Source of the DNA: Pseudolactococcus sp041800635
GTDB lineage: Bacteria; Bacillota; Bacilli; Lactobacillales; Streptococcaceae
NCBI GenBank assembly: GCA_047833645.1
Contig: CP181259.1
Location: forward strand, 1,178,001 to 1,242,000
DNA length: 64,000 nt
Reading direction: 5' to 3'
The first letter of the stretch is position 1. Each line of letters begins with the position of its first letter. Below, piece after piece: positions 61,225-64,000 of the stretch. Position numbers and translations under genes: made by a program. A model generated the notes under the pieces. It made no database searches and was not told the DNA's origin. It saw nothing but the letters and a program-made list of their open reading frames with translations.

Positions 61225-62778
61225 ATGGGTAAGCACGACCAACCAAACAACGATCATTATCATAAAACGACCGTCAAACTAGCGCTTGGCGCAGGTACCG
61301 TCGCAGGTGTTTTAGCATTCTCAAACGCAGCCTCAGCGGACACTTATATCGTTCAAGCTGAGGATAACCTTTGGGGCATCGCTCAAAAATTTAATACGAG
61401 CGTCGAGGCACTATCAGCGCTTAACGGGATTTCTGATCCTGCTCAACTTTCGGCGGGGCAAACCATCGAAACAAGCCAAGCTGCACCAGTCGCTGTCGCT
61501 ACGACACCAACAACGACCACCGCATCAGAAACAGCTGTTAAGGCTCAGCCAGCGGTGACCTATACCGTTCAAGCTGGGGATACCTTATGGGACATTGCCC
61601 TAGCGCAACAGGTTCCAGTTGAAGACATCATTAAAAATTCTAAGCTGGCCGATACAACTTTCATCTATATCGGCCAAGAATTGGTGATTCAACCTGCTGT
61701 AGCGGCTAAGCGTCCTGCACCTGTTGTCATCCCAGCGGTAACTTATATCGTCAAACCTGGCGATACCTTATGGGACATTGCCCAAGCACAAAAGGTGTCC
61801 GTTGAAGATATCATGAAACATTCAAAACTCACAAGTGCTGAACTCATTTTTGCGGGGCAAGAATTGGTGATTCAACCTGCCAGAACGATTAATGGTGGTG
61901 TCATTACCATTTCAGCAGAAAGCTTAGCCTGTGAGGCGGCGCTATCTGTCGATCAGGCACAAAATGCCATTGATATCGCCAACCACTTAATGGTGCAAGA
62001 AGGCTTCACACTTGAAGGCGCATCAGGTGCCTTGGCAGTGGCTGAACGTGAATCTGCCTTCAATCCAGAAGCGGTCAATGATTCAGGCGGTGTGGCTGGC
62101 ATCTTCCAGTGGTCTGGTTGGTCTAACCTGATCAATGGTAACCGTTGGTCTAAAGCTGAAGATAGAGCCTTATCACTCGATGTGCAGCTCAATTTAGTGT
62201 CTACAGAATTAAATAGTGCTTTCACCAACGTCAAAGAGATCGTCGGTAATGCAACGGATCCAGCCCAGGCAAGTCTGGACTGGTCACTGTATTACGAAGG
62301 TGTTGCTTTAGAGGATCCACAGACAAAAGTCAGCACCATTGAGGCGAACGCCCAAAAATGGTATGACTTGCTCAAAGATCATGTCGATTTTGATGGGGCA
62401 CTCGCAGTACCGATCGATGTCAACAATGGGCCTTATACAACCAATAATACCTATGCTGCTGAAAACTGCACCTGGTATGTCAAAGACGTTTTCAGAACAC
62501 GTATGGGCGATTGGTGGGGTAATGCCAAAGACTGGGCTACAAGCGCTAGCCGTGAAGGGCTGCAAGTTGATGACCAACCCGTTGCGAACTTGACCATTGC
62601 TGTCTTTGCGCCAGGTAGTGCAGGCGCTGATGTGACTTATGGTCACGTTGCAGTGGTTATTGGGGTTTCTGGCGATACGGTCACTGTCAAAGAAATGAAC
62701 GGTGCTGCTGGCTTAGGTAAAACGAGCATCCGGACTGTTCCTAAAAATGCTGCATCTTATATCCACATGGACTATTAA
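61225..62778 (+). CDS. Secreted cell-wall hydrolase: three LysM, lysozyme-like and CHAP domains
   Basis: 517 residues. A signal peptide spans about 1-38 (cleavage near ASA-DTYIV). LysM repeats lie at about 39-84, 112-155 and 172-216 (each with Y-x-V-x-x-G/E-D-x-L-W-x-I-A). A phage-tail-type lysozyme-like domain lies at about 235-395 (ALAVAERESAFNPEAVNDSGGVAGIFQWSG). A C-terminal CHAP domain has Cys in AENCTWYVKD and His in YGHVAVVIG. It should bind and cut peptidoglycan, probably in cell separation or growth. An extended -10 TGGTATAAT lies about 50 bp before the ATG, and GAAGGGA is the ribosome site. Confidence 0.88.
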   Translation: MGKHDQPNNDHYHKTTVKLALGAGTVAGVLAFSNAASADTYIVQAEDNLWGIAQKFNTSVEALSALNGISDPAQLSAGQTIETSQAAPVAVATTPTTTTASETAVKAQPAVTYTVQAGDTLWDIALAQQVPVEDIIKNSKLADTTFIYIGQELVIQPAVAAKRPAPVVIPAVTYIVKPGDTLWDIAQAQKVSVEDIMKHSKLTSAELIFAGQELVIQPARTINGGVITISAESLACEAALSVDQAQNAIDIANHLMVQEGFTLEGASGALAVAERESAFNPEAVNDSGGVAGIFQWSGWSNLINGNRWSKAEDRALSLDVQLNLVSTELNSAFTNVKEIVGNATDPAQASLDWSLYYEGVALEDPQTKVSTIEANAQKWYDLLKDHVDFDGALAVPIDVNNGPYTTNNTYAAENCTWYVKDVFRTRMGDWWGNAKDWATSASREGLQVDDQPVANLTIAVFAPGSAGADVTYGHVAVVIGVSGDTVTVKEMNGAAGLGKTSIRTVPKNAASYIHMDY

Positions 62779-62782
62779 GTCA

Positions 62783-62809
62783 AAAAGACTGAACGATCAG
62801 TCTTTTTTG
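62783..62809 (+). terminator. Terminator of the cell-wall hydrolase gene
   Basis: AAAAAGACTGA pairs with TCAGTCTTTTTT around a 4-nt loop, directly after the stop codon. Confidence 0.85.
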
Positions 62810-62835
62810 ATGGTCTAGTTCACCAAAACAAGCAA

Positions 62836-62875
62836 AAAAAGTATTCTGAATTAATCCATCAGAATACTTTTTTGA
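62836..62875 (-). terminator. Terminator of the liv-type binding protein gene
   Basis: AAAAAGTATTCTGA pairs with TCAGAATACTTTTTT just past the stop codon of the minus-strand gene. Confidence 0.85.
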
Positions 62876-62877
62876 TA

Positions 62878-64000
62878 TCATTTAGGATTCACAATCTCGG
62901 CTGAGACTTCTTTTCCTTTTTCAAGTTTCACCAGGTAGGCTGATTTGACAGGGTCGTGGTTTTTGTCGACAGTAATATTCCCTGTCACCCCTTCAAAGTT
63001 TTTGAGTTTCGCTAAGCCAGTGGCAACATCTACTGATGTTTTCGCTTTTTCAGCGGTTGCCGCAGCCTTGACCATCATGACGGCGTCGTAGGCGCAGGCA
63101 GCATAGGCGGATGGGGCTTCGCCGAATTTTTCCTTGTAGTGTTTGATGAAGGCTTCCGTTTTCGCGTTGGCTGGTTTGAGGCTTGAGAAACCTGAGACAA
63201 AGTAGATGTCGTTGGCCGCATCAGGTCCTGCGAGTTTGGAGAAGGTTGGGTCGGCGAGGACGTCGCCTCCGATGACCGGCACGTTGATATCTAGTTCACG
63301 CGCTTGTTTGACCAAAATGCCGGCTTCTTGATAATAGCCTAGGACAAGCAGGGTGCCAAATTTTTCTTTCGATAATTTAGATAGTTGGGCTTGGAAGTCC
63401 TTGTCGCCCGCTTGATAGGTTGCCACGTCGACGATTTGACCCTTGTAATGATCTTTGAAGTTTTGGTAGAGGCCTTTGGCGTAATCCGATGAGTTGTCAT
63501 AGTAAACGGCGACGCTGTCCGATTTCAAGGTATCCGTGACAAAGTCTGAAATGACTTTGCCTTGGAAGGCATCTGGAAAAATGGCACGGAAAACAAATTT
63601 CTCGACCTTATCGCCTTGATGGGTCAGCTCGTCATTGGTTGAGGTTGGCGCCACGATGGGCACGGCGAATTTATTGGCGTTGGGGATCATGGCCTTGGTT
63701 TGCGATGAAGCATTGGTCCCGATGACGGCATTGACCTGGTCATTTGACATCAAGTTGGCTGCAACAGTCGCAGATTCCGCATTATCAGATTTATTGTCTT
63801 TCTTGATGACCTCGACTTTCTTACCATTGATGCCACCGGCTGCATTGATTTCTGCGACAGCCATATCTGCCCCGCGTTCGCCCGCTTTCCCGTAAGCTGC
63901 GACGGCACCTGTCATTTCAATATCATAGCCCAGCTTAAAGGTTTTCCCGATGCGGTTCCCAGTCGTATTGGTTGCGGCACCTGGCGCGGCACTACAAGCA
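62878..64000 (-). CDS. livK: Branched-chain amino acid ABC transporter substrate-binding lipoprotein, partial at right edge
   Basis: The frame is open to the window edge. The visible N-terminal part reads ACSAAPGAATNTTGNRIGKTFKLGYDIEMTGAVAAYG, so the lipobox cysteine lies in the second visible codon and only the signal peptide is outside. The rest is a full family-5 type I binding protein (GINGKKVEVIKKDNKSDN, VIGTNASSQTKAM, VYYDNSSDYAKGLY). It supplies LivHMGF, although a cell-wall hydrolase gene on the other strand lies between them. Confidence 0.9.
   Translation of the reverse strand, partial: ACSAAPGAATNTTGNRIGKTFKLGYDIEMTGAVAAYGKAGERGADMAVAEINAAGGINGKKVEVIKKDNKSDNAESATVAANLMSNDQVNAVIGTNASSQTKAMIPNANKFAVPIVAPTSTNDELTHQGDKVEKFVFRAIFPDAFQGKVISDFVTDTLKSDSVAVYYDNSSDYAKGLYQNFKDHYKGQIVDVATYQAGDKDFQAQLSKLSKEKFGTLLVLGYYQEAGILVKQARELDINVPVIGGDVLADPTFSKLAGPDAANDIYFVSGFSSLKPANAKTEAFIKHYKEKFGEAPSAYAACAYDAVMMVKAAATAEKAKTSVDVATGLAKLKNFEGVTGNITVDKNHDPVKSAYLVKLEKGKEVSAEIVNPK

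Overview
The window reads as chromosome of a low-to-moderate GC lactic acid bacterium. A Lactococcus-like organism, perhaps of the raffinolactis/piscium group, fits best. The clues are an htrA-rlmH pair, a monocistronic dnaJ with a CIRCE-type element, an FNR-like (Flp) regulator with FNR boxes, a perfect CodY box, a lipoteichoic-acid-type glycolipid glycosyltransferase pair, and IS5, IS30, IS200 and IS1182-type elements. The species call is inference. Nothing here is an unambiguous species marker.

Left part (1-30 kb). An ABC efflux pair with a divergent TetR gene is followed by a beta-glucoside operon on the minus strand: licT antiterminator, bglP PTS permease, three GH1 6-phospho-beta-glucosidases and a HAD phosphatase. 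This operon has a cre site and two LicT-type RNA antiterminator sites. Then come guaB, a DUF1275 membrane protein, an AlkD-like repair protein, rlmH, a DnaA-box cluster, htrA, tRNA-Glu, two glycolipid glycosyltransferases and a run of housekeeping genes. An ECF sigma/anti-sigma pair and an amino-acid binding protein overlapping an amidase gene close the section.

Middle (30-44 kb) is accessory. It holds a bacteriocin-immunity-like gene, MenA, a decayed class IIa (YGNG) bacteriocin gene with a truncated immunity gene, a frameshifted IS200 relic and a TetR/ABC-2 efflux operon with a 24-bp palindromic operator. A metal-ATPase/HMA/Flp locus has two FNR boxes at equivalent promoter positions and an IS30 copy inserted against one of them. 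An IS5 copy and a membrane-protein gene frameshifted in a seven-A tract follow.

Right part (44-64 kb). yqeGH, dnaJ and a GntR-ABC operon lead to the most notable system in the window, a diversity-generating retroelement (DGR) at about 49.9-55.7 kb on the minus strand. Its order is variable surface-protein gene, avd, template repeat (TR), reverse transcriptase, IS1182 relic, second truncated variable-protein gene. The 105-bp TR and the main variable repeat differ at 16 positions, and all 16 are adenines of the TR coding strand. The TR is rich in AAY codons. Both target genes carry a short hairpin about 50 bp beyond the variable repeat, as in characterised DGRs. The main target gene is split by one in-frame TAG codon, so the system may be switched off or decaying at the protein level in this isolate.

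After the DGR come plsC, a CBS-domain protein, the livFGMH operon behind a perfect CodY box, a LysM/CHAP cell-wall hydrolase, and a partial livK-type binding protein at the right edge.
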